Shown: positions 1 to 11,962 of the stretch, one piece after another
Numbering within the stretch: the first letter of the stretch is position 1
Layout of the letters: the number at the start of each line of letters is the position of its first letter
NCBI GenBank assembly: GCA_028023455.1
Contig: JAQFVV010000276.1
Span: 186,001-250,000 of the forward strand
Origin: Epiperipatus broadwayi
Lineage: Eukaryota; Onychophora; Udeonychophora; Euonychophora; Peripatidae
Reading direction: 5' to 3'
DNA: 64,000 bases
Made by a program: the position numbers and the translations under genes
The notes under the pieces: generated by a model
What the model saw: only the letters and a program-made list of their open reading frames with translations
Told to the model about the DNA's origin: nothing
Database searches by the model: none

Positions 1-1656
1 TAATAGCCAATGATGTTATTTTGTTAAAAGAAGATAAAGGTGGCCATTTTGTATTGTTAAATAATATTGATTTTAAAAGTAAAGTTTCTTTAGAATTGAA
101 TAATGGAAAATATGCTATTTTAGATTCTGATCCTGGTAAAAAAATAAAATGTAAATTAATTAAGATTATGAAAGTTATGGAAAATAAAAAGATTTTTGAT
201 AAAACTACTTATTTAAATTGTTACCCTAGTGATTACGTGGCTCCAAAGGTTTTCTTTAATTTGAAATCTCATAAAGATAATTTTCCTTTGAGATGTATTT
301 TTGATTTTACAAGTGGAATTGTTGATAAAATATCAAAATTTATTATAAGATATTTTAAGGATTATATAAAATTAGGTCAATTTTGTGTTTCTTCTTTTTT
401 GAAGCTTTTAAGAAAATAAATGTTTTTGTTTTGGATGATGATTGTGTTTTTGGTAGTTTAGCCATTGAAAATATGTACCAATTGGTTAATAGATTAAAAA
501 ATATTGATGTTTTTGTGTCAATTTTTAAAAAAATGGAATGTTTTTCTGCAGATAAGATTAAGGTTTTTCATGATTTGCTTTTGCTGTTAGAGGATTCAAT
601 GTATTTTATGTCTAATGATATATTTTATAAGATTAGAGAGGGTTGGGTTATTGGTTATGTTATTTCTCCATTGATGTGTGCTGTCTATATTGATTATTTG
701 GAGTGTAGTGTTATTAATCTGTTTTCATGTTCTATTAAATTATTTGTTAGGTATGTTGATGATTGTTTGTTTGTTATTCAGAAAGAGAAATTAGAAGAGT
801 TTTTATGTGGATTGAATGCTTTTGATTCTAGTATTAAGTTTACAATTGAGGGGGGGTAGTTTTGATTTTGTAAAATTAAAGTTTTTAGATTTAAATGTTG
901 AGAAGGTAAATGATGTTTTATTTTGTAGTCATTTTATAAAACCTAAAAATTTGAGGAATATGATTAGGCCTGATAGTTATCAGCCTTTTATACATAAAAA
1001 ATGTCTTTGTTGAATTTTTGTTGTAGGAATAGAAGGCTGAATAATTTTAATAATAATATATTCAAAGAAGTCAATTTGCAGCTGAATATGTAGAATTGGG
1101 TTATAGTCATGATTTTATTAAAAAAATTGTATTTAATAATAATGTTTATAGTCATGATTGTGATGGTAAGAATGTTGTTGGTAAAGATAATGATTATATA
1201 TCATTACCATTTAAGGCTTCAATTTATAATATGGTTTATAAGAATAGTAATTTGTTGGGTGGAAGGAAAGTTGCATGGAAGAAAGGTTCTGATTTGAATT
1301 CATTACTTAATGTTTCTAAACAGTCTATTGATAGTAGGTGTATTCCTGGTATTGTTTATAAGATTCCATGTAGTTGTGGTAAGTTTTATGTAGGCCAGAG
1401 TAAGTTTAGTCTTAATGAAAGGATTAAGGTTCATATAAGTAGAGTTAAACATAGGTGTCTTAACTCAGCTTTATATATTCATGAATTGAATACAGGTCAT
1501 ACAATATTATTTGACAATGCTTCGGTTATTTTTTATGAAAAGAATGAATTATAAAGAAGAATAAAGGAGTCTTTGATGATAAATCTTCTTGATTCTGAGG
1601 CTATCAATCTTATGAAGACTTCTTTTGATATTAAGGGAAGGTGGAGTTTGAAATGA
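1..1656 (+). pseudogene. Penelope-like element polyprotein (RT + GIY-YIG), 5' cut by window edge, frameshifted
   Basis: PLEs copy RNA into DNA with a telomerase-related reverse transcriptase and nick target DNA with a C-terminal GIY-YIG nuclease. Four consecutive frames (21-419, 383-859, 816-1013, 1096-1554) read as one protein with shifts. RT signs are a fingers-like segment (APKVFFNLKSHKDNFPLR), a motif B-like segment (GYVISPLMCAVYIDYLE) and the catalytic YVDD at 752-763. The nuclease shows GIVYKIPCSCGKFYVG (GIY and YVG, with the C-x-C typical of PLE nucleases) and LNERIKVH. Breaks: a T-rich shift near 385, a G-run shift near 850 where the related copy at 36 kb reads IELGGFDF, loss of an A near 1000, and a Lys-to-stop change at 1552-1554, after which the frame continues RRIKESLMINLLDSEAINL to a stop at 1654-1656. 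Identification is firm; the copy is dead. Confidence 0.93.
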
Positions 1657-1812
1657 ATTATGGGAAGGTTTGATTGTGTGTATATATTTGTTATTTCTTA
1701 TAGTTTGATTTTCACTTGAGAAGGTCTATTTGTAGTAGATGAAATTATGGTTGTGAAAGGATTTTGGTAAACGTTTTGAATTTAATCTAGTAGTGTATTG
1801 TTTTATGGTTTT
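1657..1812 (+). mobile_element. PLE 3' UTR and 3' terminus with conserved hairpin
   Basis: This non-coding tail follows the PLE stop codon. It matches the tails at 36746-36932 (+) and 23064-23190 plus 34345-34368 (-), sharing the terminal string CTAGTA-TGTATTGTTTTATGG before running into a TA tract. At 1713-1748 it holds CACTTGAGAAGG, a TCTA...TAGA stem, then GAAA. This hairpin recurs in every PLE tail in the window. Confidence 0.8.
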
Positions 1813-1847
1813 GCATATATATATATATATATATTAATTTCTATAAC

Positions 1848-1872
<25 letters not shown>
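1813..1872. repeat. interrupted (TA)n tract
   Basis: Two TA runs split by a short unique stretch separate the PLE 3' end from the palindrome that follows. Confidence 0.9.
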
Positions 1873-1878
<6 letters not shown>

Positions 1879-2052
1879 CAAACCATTATACAATTACAAA
1901 TATCCAGTAACGCCCTCTGTTTAAAGATCTATATCTCAATAATAGCAAACCTTTAAGGTTTGCAAACCTTTAAGGTTTGCTATTATTGAGATATAGATCT
2001 TTAAACAGAGGGCGTTACTGGATATTTGTAATTGTATAATGGTTTGTATATT
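1873..2052. repeat. 180-bp near-perfect palindrome (foldback/MITE-like)
   Basis: Each arm is 90 bp with no spacer; the centre falls between 1962 and 1963 in GGTTTGCAAACC. Arms run from AATATACAAACC on the left to GGTTTGTATATT on the right and include CCAGTAACGCCCTCTG and its complement. I see about one mismatch per arm. It is flanked by TA-rich DNA and encodes nothing. Long-arm palindromes in TA sites fit a Tc1/mariner-type MITE or another foldback element; the family is not established. Confidence 0.85.
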
Positions 2053-4600
2053 TTCTATAATTATTTCAGTTAGTGTTAACAGTAACTTTCTTTTCATATA
2101 TATATATATTAATTTCTATAACTAAAATGTGTTTTTATGCAGAAAATTTTAAATAAATAAATTATTTTATAGTAACTTATCTTGATAACTCTCATCTGCA
2201 TTAAAAATGCTTGAAAGTTTTTCAGAAAAAGTTCTGTTGCTTAGATCATAGTATTAACATTATCATAAGTATTAATGACTTGCAATCTTTTTAAAAAGTA
2301 GAATTGCCCATAATGTTTTTATTGATGTTAAAGTTGAAAAAAGACTGAAGAGGTTAGGATATTATGAACTGTGGCTATAATCAACCAAAGCTGCATTTGT
2401 TCTTTGACCAAAGAAAATGTCCAGAAAGTATTGACATCCTACTGATCTAGTTTCTATGTAAAATTTTTGAAATATATTGAAAATATGATTTTTTTTCTTG
2501 TTTATAAAATATTATTGATTACATTTACACACTAATTAGTTGATTATTATTTAAAACAAAAAAATATGCAGGTAAACTTTCAATTTTTAATTTATGTTTT
2601 ATTTTTAGAAATAGAAGTTAATAAACTTGATTATAATATAAAAAAATGAGTATCTATTACATCATTACCTGGAAGAATTGTCTTGGTATTCAAATCTTTT
2701 AAAATAATGTAATTTCTGAATAAAAATATCAAATTTTAAAGCATAATTTGATATATATATTATAACTATGTTTGTTTATTCACATTAAAAAACGTAAAAG
2801 AAAAAAAATTAAAGTTTTCAGAAAAATATTACATTTATGGTACATTGTAATATTTACAGGTCTGTTTTTAAAACTTTTAAATGATCAAATATGATTTTTA
2901 AGAATATTAATCATTTACAACATTATAAAAAAAATCAAGCCTGGTTTATTGAATTTTAATATACAATAAAGATTTTATATGATTATTAAAGGTTGAAAAT
3001 TTATAAAAACTCTCAGCAGATGGAACAATCAAAAATGTCATAATATAAGAGAATTAAAACAAAAAAAAAACTAAAAATAAATAAATTCTATAGATGATTT
3101 TTTTTTTAGAAAAACCTACATAAAGAGAACATTTGGTTAAAAGTATAAAGGTTAATTCTTTCAGTGTCAACATGATCCCAAATTTTTGAATAGGTTATAG
3201 TGATGAAAATGTTAACAATGATGCCATGTTTGATTTATTTCTGTGCAATTATTTTTTTACAGTTATTACTACCTTTATTTATAGACCATATTATAAATAT
3301 TTAATCCTTGTAATAACTAAAATTCTAAAATATAAAAAAATTATTTAAAATTGTGAAAATAAGTATCTAACTGACAGACTTATTGATAACAAAGTTAAAC
3401 ATCATTATTGGCTTCATGATATCTATTCAAAAAAGTTTAAAAACTGAAATATTAGATATTAGAATTTTATGTTATTAACAAATGATATATTTAGAATTAG
3501 TTATCATAAAAAAATAATTCCAAATGCTAATGAATTATTAATTGTTATGAACATATTTCACTTACAGTTTTTACAAAAATGATTTTCTTTTTAGCCTCTA
3601 ATGGTTTTTTGTGGTGATTTCCATTTTTCATAATGGACTTTGTATGCTTTTTAAGATATGATGTTTTGAAAATAAAATGCTTTCATAGAGAAACCTACCA
3701 TATTGATATAGTTTTCATTTAATAATGTCTTTTACAAAAATATTGCATCCTAGTCATTAACAATAACTGAAATTAATATTATGTATGGCATTTAATCACA
3801 GAGGAAATTAATCTAAAGCATCAGCCAGTCACAAACTGACACCTCTTTATACCTTTGTCATAACAATAGAATGTGCATTCAATCACAGAAAAAACTCCAT
3901 AAATGTCTGTATACTACTGACATCTCTTGGAATTTTTTAAAATTATTACACTACAAATGAAAGCTATTTAAAAAGAATCTGTGCAGCCTGTTACACACCA
4001 TAATTTAATATATATCACTTTAAAACAACATACAAAAGTAGCAATTGCAGTGCTATCATGCTGTCTAAAATATCAAATAGGATAGCATCATTACAGCTCA
4101 CTTTAGTGAAACAGTTAAAATGACCAAAAATTATCACTAAGATTTTAGCATGTCATGCAATTGTACTTACTAGTTTATTGTATTTTCAAATTATTAATGC
4201 AGTAATTCATTTAACACCATCTTATTCTGCATGGACAAGTAGAAGAAAAGTTTTATTTTCCCAAAATTTTCTAAGGAATGCAATGAAACAAATTGTAAAT
4301 GCCAGCTATCTATAAAATACAAGAAACTATCAGATTCCCACATAATGGATAGTTTATCTAAATATGAGTTCAGGAAAATAACTGATTTAAAATTTTTTAT
4401 GATGATTACAATAAAATGTGGAAAAAAAACATCATTTAGTCCTACATAACCTGAAGCTTTCTTATTACTCAAAATGACATACATAAATATATATTAAATT
4501 TAATATTTTAACAAGGTAATATAAATGTAAAATTATTTTGAAAATATGAAATCCATTATATTGAAGCAATGGATCTAAAAGTCTGATCCATGCTTCACAG
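2053..4600. other. AT-rich non-coding stretch
   Basis: I see no credible gene, RNA or structured repeat here. The only open frames on either strand are short and low-complexity. It could be decayed transposon DNA or intron. Confidence 0.6.
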
Positions 4601-4604
4601 CCTC

Positions 4605-4647
4605 CTATAAACTTAATTAGTATTGTAGGCCTGAATTAAGTTTATAG
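4605..4647. repeat. 13-bp-arm hairpin
   Basis: CTATAAACTTAAT at 4605-4617 is the exact reverse complement of 4635-4647, with a 17-nt loop. No gene lies next to it, so there is no reason to call it a terminator. Confidence 0.7.
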
Positions 4648-4800
4648 CCTAATATCAGCAGGGTTTTGCATTAAAGCTAAAATTAATTATGTTTATTAAA
4701 TTTGTATTTGCATTTAAATATTTTGTGTTAAATAAATTCCATTCCAAGATTAAATTTCTGTTAATAAAAATTATTTGTAAAACCTATTAGTCAAACATAT

Positions 4801-4895
4801 ATACATCAAGCGTATGTGTGTATATATATATATAAACAAAAAAAGACTTATAAATCCAATAAATAATATAATATTTCAACCAGAGGACTGGTTTT

Positions 4896-4967
<72 letters not shown>
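4801..4967 (-). repeat. TA-bounded insert with TGATGA-hairpin-GAAA motif
   Basis: About 75 bp of unique sequence sits between a short TA run near 4821-4833 and a long (TA)n at 4901-4967. On the minus strand it reads TGATGAAAACCAG, a four-base loop, CTGGTTGAAATA. The stem is 4878-4883 paired with 4888-4893. The layout resembles the core and stem II of a hammerhead ribozyme, and PLE tails nearby have a similar layout. Too short to classify. Confidence 0.45.
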
Positions 4968-4970
<3 letters not shown>

Positions 4971-5238
4971 TTAATGCAAAATTCTGCTGAAATAAAATGC
5001 TTATTTTATTAAAAGAAATGAGAATATTTTCTTTTTAAAATCTTGTTAAAATATGGCGTATGATTTTATTTTGAGATAAGCCTGCCAACATTTTCTAAAG
5101 GAATGTATGTTTTTAATTAATTAGCCCATTCAAGGCAAATTAAAGATGACCTTCTCTTTCTTTTTTAATTAATAAAATTCAAAGTTTAAAGAAAGAAATT
5201 TAGGATAAAAAAGTACGCTATTTTTAGAAAATGTTACT

Positions 5239-5640
5239 TTGAAACAAAGGAGCATGGGGGGGGGGTTATCAAGATCTAAGATCATACACAAAACAATAGA
5301 AGGTAGCTTACAAAAAGGTATAAATAGGAGAAAGAACAAAAGACTTGGCTATTCAGAGTTTGCTGGCTTTTCCTGTTGCCATTTCTCTTTAGAGAGAATT
5401 AATTCAGAGTTTGCCTTTTTCTATTAGAGATCTCACCTGCTTGCTTTCAGTCAGATTTCTCTTTGAAGAACTCTTTAAGATTTTTTTTGTGCTTGCTTTT
5501 CAATCAGATTTATCTTTGGAGAATTCATTGAGATTTCTCTTGCTGCTTTTTCAGATTTCACTTTGGGAGAATTCATTCAGTTTTCTCAGATTTTTGCTTC
5601 TCATTGAGATTTTGTTCCAAAAAGTTATTTAACTGCCATC
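5239..5640 (+). promoter_or_regulatory. TATA-box region with reiterated leader, LTR-promoter-like
   Basis: TATAAATAGGAG at 5319-5330 is a strong TATA match. Downstream, 5340-5610 repeats a degenerate unit of the form CAGATTTCTCTTTGGAGAATTCATT three or four times. This resembles the promoter and leader of the LTRs elsewhere in the window, but I cannot find paired LTR ends. The two overlapping short frames here are not convincing proteins. Confidence 0.35.
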
Positions 5641-8010
5641 CTCAAAACCACGGGGAAGTATTAACATGCAATGAGTTAAAAGTCATATGAATTTGATGGA
5701 TTTGATTGTGTTTGGTGGCTAGGCAAATAGCTTTGCCTGCCACCGGGGTTCCTAAAAACCATCAAAATGTCATAGTATCCAACCAATATTAATCTGAACA
5801 CTGTGCCATGTCTGTGGGACTTTTCTTGAAAGAATGCTATATATTTCAATTTTCCTTGTCCGGACAAATATCTATCTATGGGCGGATCAAGCCATGAACA
5901 TCGCAGGAACAGGACCAAGGAATCAGGACAGTAATTGTATCTCTCCTCATGAACTATTTACTATTCTATCTTTTTGATCTTACCTTTCTAAAGTGCATTA
6001 TTGTAGTACATTTCTGAATTGTGTTATTTAATTATATATTTTGTAATGTAACTATTTCTATTAGCCTAATCTTAGAGATATATATATTGTGTGATCATCT
6101 ATCTATTTATATTTAACCCTTTCCTGCACTATTCCTCTTTTGCTAACATGTTATAAATATTTTGTATTCCATTGTGGTGTAGGTAAAGGTTAATTTTTCA
6201 TTTAAAATATCTTTCCAATTTTATTTATGTTTATAGATTAAATACGAGTCAGTTTCCTTTGTTTGCCAACTTGATCTTTTTGATAATGCCTCTTTTGTCC
6301 ACCATTAGCTCATTATGTATATCGTATTTAGCTATATATGTCTTAAAGAATTTTAAACTGTTTTTAGTGCAAAGCAATTAGAAAATGCTTTGTGAAAGAT
6401 TTTTTTATTGTTCTTTATCGAGGAGAGTCAAGTTGACAATTTATTTAAAATTGGGAAGAAAAGACTTAGACCACAAAAATATTATATCGTTACTATCTGT
6501 TTTTATTATCTAATTAGTTTTTCATTAATTCGGGGGAATAGCGGAGGCCATTAAAACATTATTAATATTTTAAAAGTCATTAATTAAATATATTATTTAA
6601 CTAAATAGCTTGAGTTTTCTAATTTTATTTTAATGCTTTATATTACATTTCCAATGATCCAGGCATGCAAAACACATTTTTCATAGACTTTTATGCACAT
6701 TTAACTATTTAGCTCTATAAGTATTCTTGTTGATGTCTCTCCCCCGATGCTACATTTGGGTCAGGTGAGCAAATAATTTATGTATGTCTCAGATAAGGTT
6801 GTTGGTTCAGAATTAGACTTGGTAATAGGTGAAGAGGGCAGAGGTCATAGTATTCTTGATTTAATATCTCATGTATGGGTGACCTCGAGGTACTTTCGCC
6901 TAGTATTCGAACTGAGTTAAACCAACATACATCATCTGACTGGCACAGTAAATTTTTTCCCTGCATTTTGGCTGCCCAATTGCTGGGGTATCGATTTAAT
7001 AAATCCCACACACTGTAGGCAGCATTTATGTTTTAAATAATAATATATATGTAGGATTTGTACGCATATATATAATGATTTTCAATAACATGAAATAATA
7101 ATAGATATATGTAAAAAAAATTTCTTTGAGTTTGTCACTGTGGGACAAATGTCATTGTTTGTTAAAAAATTAGTACCCTGAGAAGTTTTGTTTTAGTTTA
7201 ATACATTTACATAAAAATATATGTATAATTTTTCCGAGTTTTGTTTTCTAATGTGAGCCAAATGTCATTTTTGTTGAATTAATTAACAAGTTAAATGTGT
7301 CATAAGGTAAAAAAAAAATTTTCGGAGTTTAGTATATATATGAAATGAATATTTTATATTTAAAAAGTTAACACTCAGTTAGTTTGTTTTTTTTCAGTGA
7401 ATATATAATGAGAATAAATTTCAGAGTGATAGCAAAATTTTTTTCCTGATTAGTAATCTTGTCATGGCCAGTCGCCATATTGTTTTTTGTTGTATAAAGT
7501 ATATAGCGTCAATGCGGCGGAAGTGTCAAATAAATACCCACCTGCCCTCCCTTAAAATAGCTTCATACTTTATGTTATTTAGTATTGCTTAAATATGAGA
7601 AGTTTTGATGTAATAATGTTTTTCAAAATATAGTGTATATTCAGTGTGTTATTTTAGTAAAAAAGTACAAATAGATAATAAAATGTTTTTTTTCCGTTTG
7701 TATAAATTTTTGTAAAGATCTAATAGATAACATTTTTTTCCCATTAATAGGTGTTACAAGTACAGCAACCAATCAGACCTGATGTGCTGACTGAACAAAA
7801 CAAATAACAAACTTGTTTGAACTACTACTGATCAAAAGATGACCTCTTTTAACCAATCACTTTGTTGTTTATATATGAGCTAGTAGTTGGACATAATAGT
7901 CATAAGAGTTGAGATACAATGTAAAGCAGTATTTTTTTTTACATTTCAACTGAAATTAAAACTTTCCCACCAGCAAAAGTATTTAAAATATTACCAGGAT
8001 TTTTTAGCCT
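5641..8010. other. AT-rich stretch without recognisable gene
   Basis: Short frames at 5676-5918(-) and 6778-7011(-) do not resemble known proteins. The part at 6740-7010 is less AT-rich than its surroundings and holds GTTCGAATAC on the minus strand, a weak match to a pol III B box without an A box. At 7853-7857 a CCAAT box precedes TATATATG near 7870, a weak promoter-like pair. Nothing else is supportable. Confidence 0.4.
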
Positions 8011-8578
8011 TTAGACTAAAAAAATTATTCTAATTTTAAAAAATGAATTTTTTCTCCAATAAATTGATTTCAAAAAATAATTTTGACAAAGAAACAAAAA
8101 TATTAAAATTTCACTTATAATTATAAAAAAACAAAAAAATATCTGTAACATTCTTGAAAGTGAGAGTTTCTTATTTAAAAGTAAATATTTTCCATGTGCC
8201 ATTATCAAATGGATAGATAGATGAGTATATGTATTAAAATGAAGTAAAGATTTTCAGGATGATGCATGTATTATATAATTCATAGTCGTTTTGAAAATAA
8301 TTATGGGATCATTGCATTAGCTATGTTTCAACTGGATAAAAATTGCAGTTTTTAATTCATTGTATTTAATCATGTGATATAATTTTTAATTCATTATTAA
8401 AACTTATATTTTTGCCACAATCACTTATGCAATAACATATATTCCCAAAATAAAAGCAAATATTCGTTAGTGAAAACATATGTTAATATTCTATACTGTT
8501 GTTCAATAAAGTCACTACAAATTGTAATATAGATAGAATACATGCTTAGATAGATATATAGTTAAATAAGTAGGTAAG

Positions 8579-8745
<167 letters not shown>

Positions 8746-8874
8746 AAAACGCACTATTTTTTACAATAAATGTACTTACATCATAACAAGGACTTTTTAA
8801 ATAAATTATTTCAGTAAAAAATGTACTCAAACAATTGAATGTTGAACTCTATTTATTATAACTTGACAGTGTTT

Positions 8875-9020
8875 TGAAACTAACAAAAGTTTATTTATAT
8901 ATATATATTGTTGATATATTTGAATAAACAAACTAAATATATATATATAAAATATATGAAACTATACAAAAGTTTATTTATATATATATATTGTTGATAT
9001 ATTTGAATAAACAAACTAAA
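8875..9020. repeat. tandem duplication of a 63-64-bp segment
   Basis: 8875-8937 recurs at 8957-9020 with nearly the same sequence (TGAAACTA...CAAACTAAA), each with an internal TA run. A TA-rich spacer of about 19 bp lies between them. Confidence 0.85.
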
Positions 9021-9279
9021 AGCTGTCAATATTTTTGACATTAAATAATTATTCAATTTGCTTTAAAATATTTATTAAAATAGACATTTATCATCTTTCT
9101 AACTTTTAAGGTATAGCTTTTATCAACATTATCACGAACAAAAGTGTAAGATATTAAGAAATGTATAGATTTTAAAAAATAAAATAATCTAAATACTTTT
9201 AAAATTATAATGGTGTTTTTGTTTATTTTGTTGTTGTCTTCTTTTAACTAGGAAATTTACCAAGAGTATTTTTTATATA

Positions 9280-9372
9280 TATATATAAAAAAAGAAATGC
9301 TGCTGTCTAGATAATAGCATTTCTTTATATATATATATATATAAAAAGAAATGCTGCTGTCTAGATAATACA
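9280..9372. repeat. TA-flanked hairpin unit in two copies
   Basis: AGAAATGCTGCTGTCTAGAT occurs at 9293 and again from about 9347, each preceded by a TA run. In the first copy AGAAATGCT (9293-9301) pairs with AGCATTTCT (9316-9324) to form a hairpin. Confidence 0.75.
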
Positions 9373-9639
9373 AGTAATAACTACTGTTATATTTAAGTCT
9401 ATACAATTATAGAGTTTATTTTATGAAAAAGATTTATTTTGAGAGAAGCAAAATCTTTACCATATAGATAATCATAATCTTTTAATTGTTGAGATATTTT
9501 ATTATTAAAACACTGTATATGAATCATAGGACTGATAATGGCTTATCATTTCGGCAAAGCTATAATTGATGAAAAAAATTACAAATTTAAGACTCATTTC
9601 ATTGGAGCCATTGGGAATCAAAATACTGGAAAAAAGTAT

Positions 9640-11160
9640 TCAAAGAAAATATAGAACCCTACATCTTACCAATAACATCGGAACGTCAATATGCTAAAGA
9701 AGGGTCTTCAACAGGCCAAGCAGTTCTAATATTTAAAACAATAGTAAATTCAACAATAAAAAAAACACGGGTCCATGATAGTACAATTGGATTTTGAGAG
9801 TGCCTTTGACTCTGTCCCCATCAACAAACTAATCAATCAATTAAAAAAAAATATCAAGAGCAATCTTATACACGATAACCAACCTACTCCTAAATAGGGA
9901 GATACACATTATGCTAAATGGAAGAACATCACCCACTTTCTACACTAACCAATCCATCCCCTAGGGATCTTCACTAAGTACACTTCTCTTCACACTATAC
10001 ATAAACCCTCTACTTGAAAAAATCATGGAAAAATTACAAGGAATACAAATACCAAACCCCAATATTTACATACCCTGTATAGCCTACATGGATGATGTTA
10101 CGGTTTTTCTAACTTCAAAGAAACAACTACATACACTCCAAAAAATAATAGAAGACTATACAACAAAATTTTATCTGAAAATAAATGCTAATAAATCAGC
10201 CATTTGGTCAATTTTTACAGGGAAAACCAACACTCAAATATACCAAGGAAAACTGAATAAGTTTCTGGGTTTCCCATTTCATTTGGGAATGGGGCAGATG
10301 AGAAGAACAATACAAGACAAAATCTTAACACAAACAGAAAGTATCACAGACTCACTTGCTAAATCATATCTTTCTCTATACTCAAAGGTTGCTCTCTTCA
10401 ATCAACTGATAATGACAAAAATCACATACTACCTACCAGTGATAAAGTTTACCAAAAAATTTATATCAACAGTAAACTCCCTGTTCAATAAACTACTTTG
10501 AAATAAAAAGGGGGAAACCATTTCATGAGGCAATTAAGCCAACCCACAAAACTAAATGAGCTTGGACTACATACATTTTTAACTTTTTACACACAAAAAA
10601 TAATAAACCTGCTGATTGCAACATTTACAAAGTTTCCAAATATTCAAAAAATAATAGATATAATACCCACTGATCGAGCACCTCCCAAAGACAACTATAT
10701 AGCCACACTTTTAGACAGCTTAAAAAATCAAAGGGACAAAATAACTTTTTCTAACCCAATTAAATACACATACTGCTACATACATAGCCTAATAGAGCAG
10801 ACACAACAAGATATCAACAACAAAATGGTCTTTGAAATAAACAGTGCACAGTGCCTAAAAAAATATAAAAATTGGTACCTGGAGCCTAAATTCTTTGACT
10901 TCATAGTCAAAGTGAATCTGAATGCCTTGCCTACATCACACTTCATCCATTTTAAAAGGTTCTTTATGAAAATAGACCCACTGTGCAGGTTGTGCCAAAG
11001 AAAAGAAGAAACACAACATCATTTTCTAAATGATTGCCTGGGATTGGAAAAGGTAAGACAAATAATGATTAATAACTATCATCAGAAAGATACAACAATG
11101 GCAAAAATTCTCCTGGTATACAAAAAATGCAATCCCAACAATAAGAGCAGTGACATTTAG
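9640..11160 (+). pseudogene. non-LTR retrotransposon reverse transcriptase, broken
   Basis: Enzyme for target-primed reverse transcription of a LINE-type element. Around 9690-9760 a frame reads QYAKEGSSTGQAVLIFK, an RT entry motif. Near 9775-9830 it reads IVQLDFESAFDSVP, motif A. Motif B follows as IP-stop-GSSLSTLLF, where CAG has become TAG at 9962-9964. Frame 10025-10501 carries YMDD at 10085-10096 and the thumb. Frame 10525-11160 (one shift away) ends in CRLCQRKEETQHHFLNDC, a C-x2-C-...-H-x4-C knuckle found after the RT of several LINE clades. At least one stop and two frameshifts make it non-functional. No endonuclease is preserved upstream, so the clade is uncertain. Confidence 0.9.
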
Positions 11161-11399
11161 CTTGTATGCATATTGATACACCAGTTGTTAATTCAATTAT
11201 AATGCAAAACAAAACCTCAACACATTCCACCACAAGCTAGGAAAATAAAAGAAAGGGATAATATGCTAGCACCATCAGATATTTTTGCTGCAAATCACTA
11301 TTTAAACTAAAATCAGCACTATAGTTAAAAACAGGAAAAGTGATACAGAATAACACAGCTAAAAAAAATAACACAATACATCAAAACTGGCAGGACACA

Positions 11400-11660
11400 C
11401 ATGACAAGTTCCATCAACATAATGTATATAAAAAAATTAGACAAGCTGAATTCAGGAAAATTTAATACCTTAAGAATAGCAAAGACACAACATATACAAC
11501 TCAAGAGAAAGCCTTTTCTTTCCTATATATCTGTGAACAATCTTATGCCCAGCAGAACTGTTTAGACACAGGAACAGACTTATGCTTACTGTGTAAACCC
11601 AATCTTACCAATGTACTCATAGTTTTTAATCAATAAAGCATGCTTCGAAACATAATTGAT
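11400..11660 (+). pseudogene. possible second LINE 3' fragment
   Basis: About 240 bp after the LINE stop, broken frames include CLLCKPN, recalling the cysteine knuckle of the preceding element, followed by AATAAAG near 11633. This could be a diverged 3' fragment of a related element. The evidence is a short resemblance only. Confidence 0.3.
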
Positions 11661-11828
11661 GTAATATGCATTGCCTTCTGCTTTTCATCAGATATCATAT
11701 TTTCCTTGTTTCTGAATATGAAAATTTGGTATATTGAATAAATTATATGAATTGTTGCAAGTATTAATAATTTCTAAAGAGAATTTCAAAATTAAAACTT
11801 TTTTTTTCAGATATTATTTGCAAGGTGG

Positions 11829-11900
11829 TTGCCTTGACAACAGATTGAGATTGCAATTGTTATTGATATTGACAATTCTAAGTGTTGACTGATTTGAATG

Positions 11901-11962
<62 letters not shown>
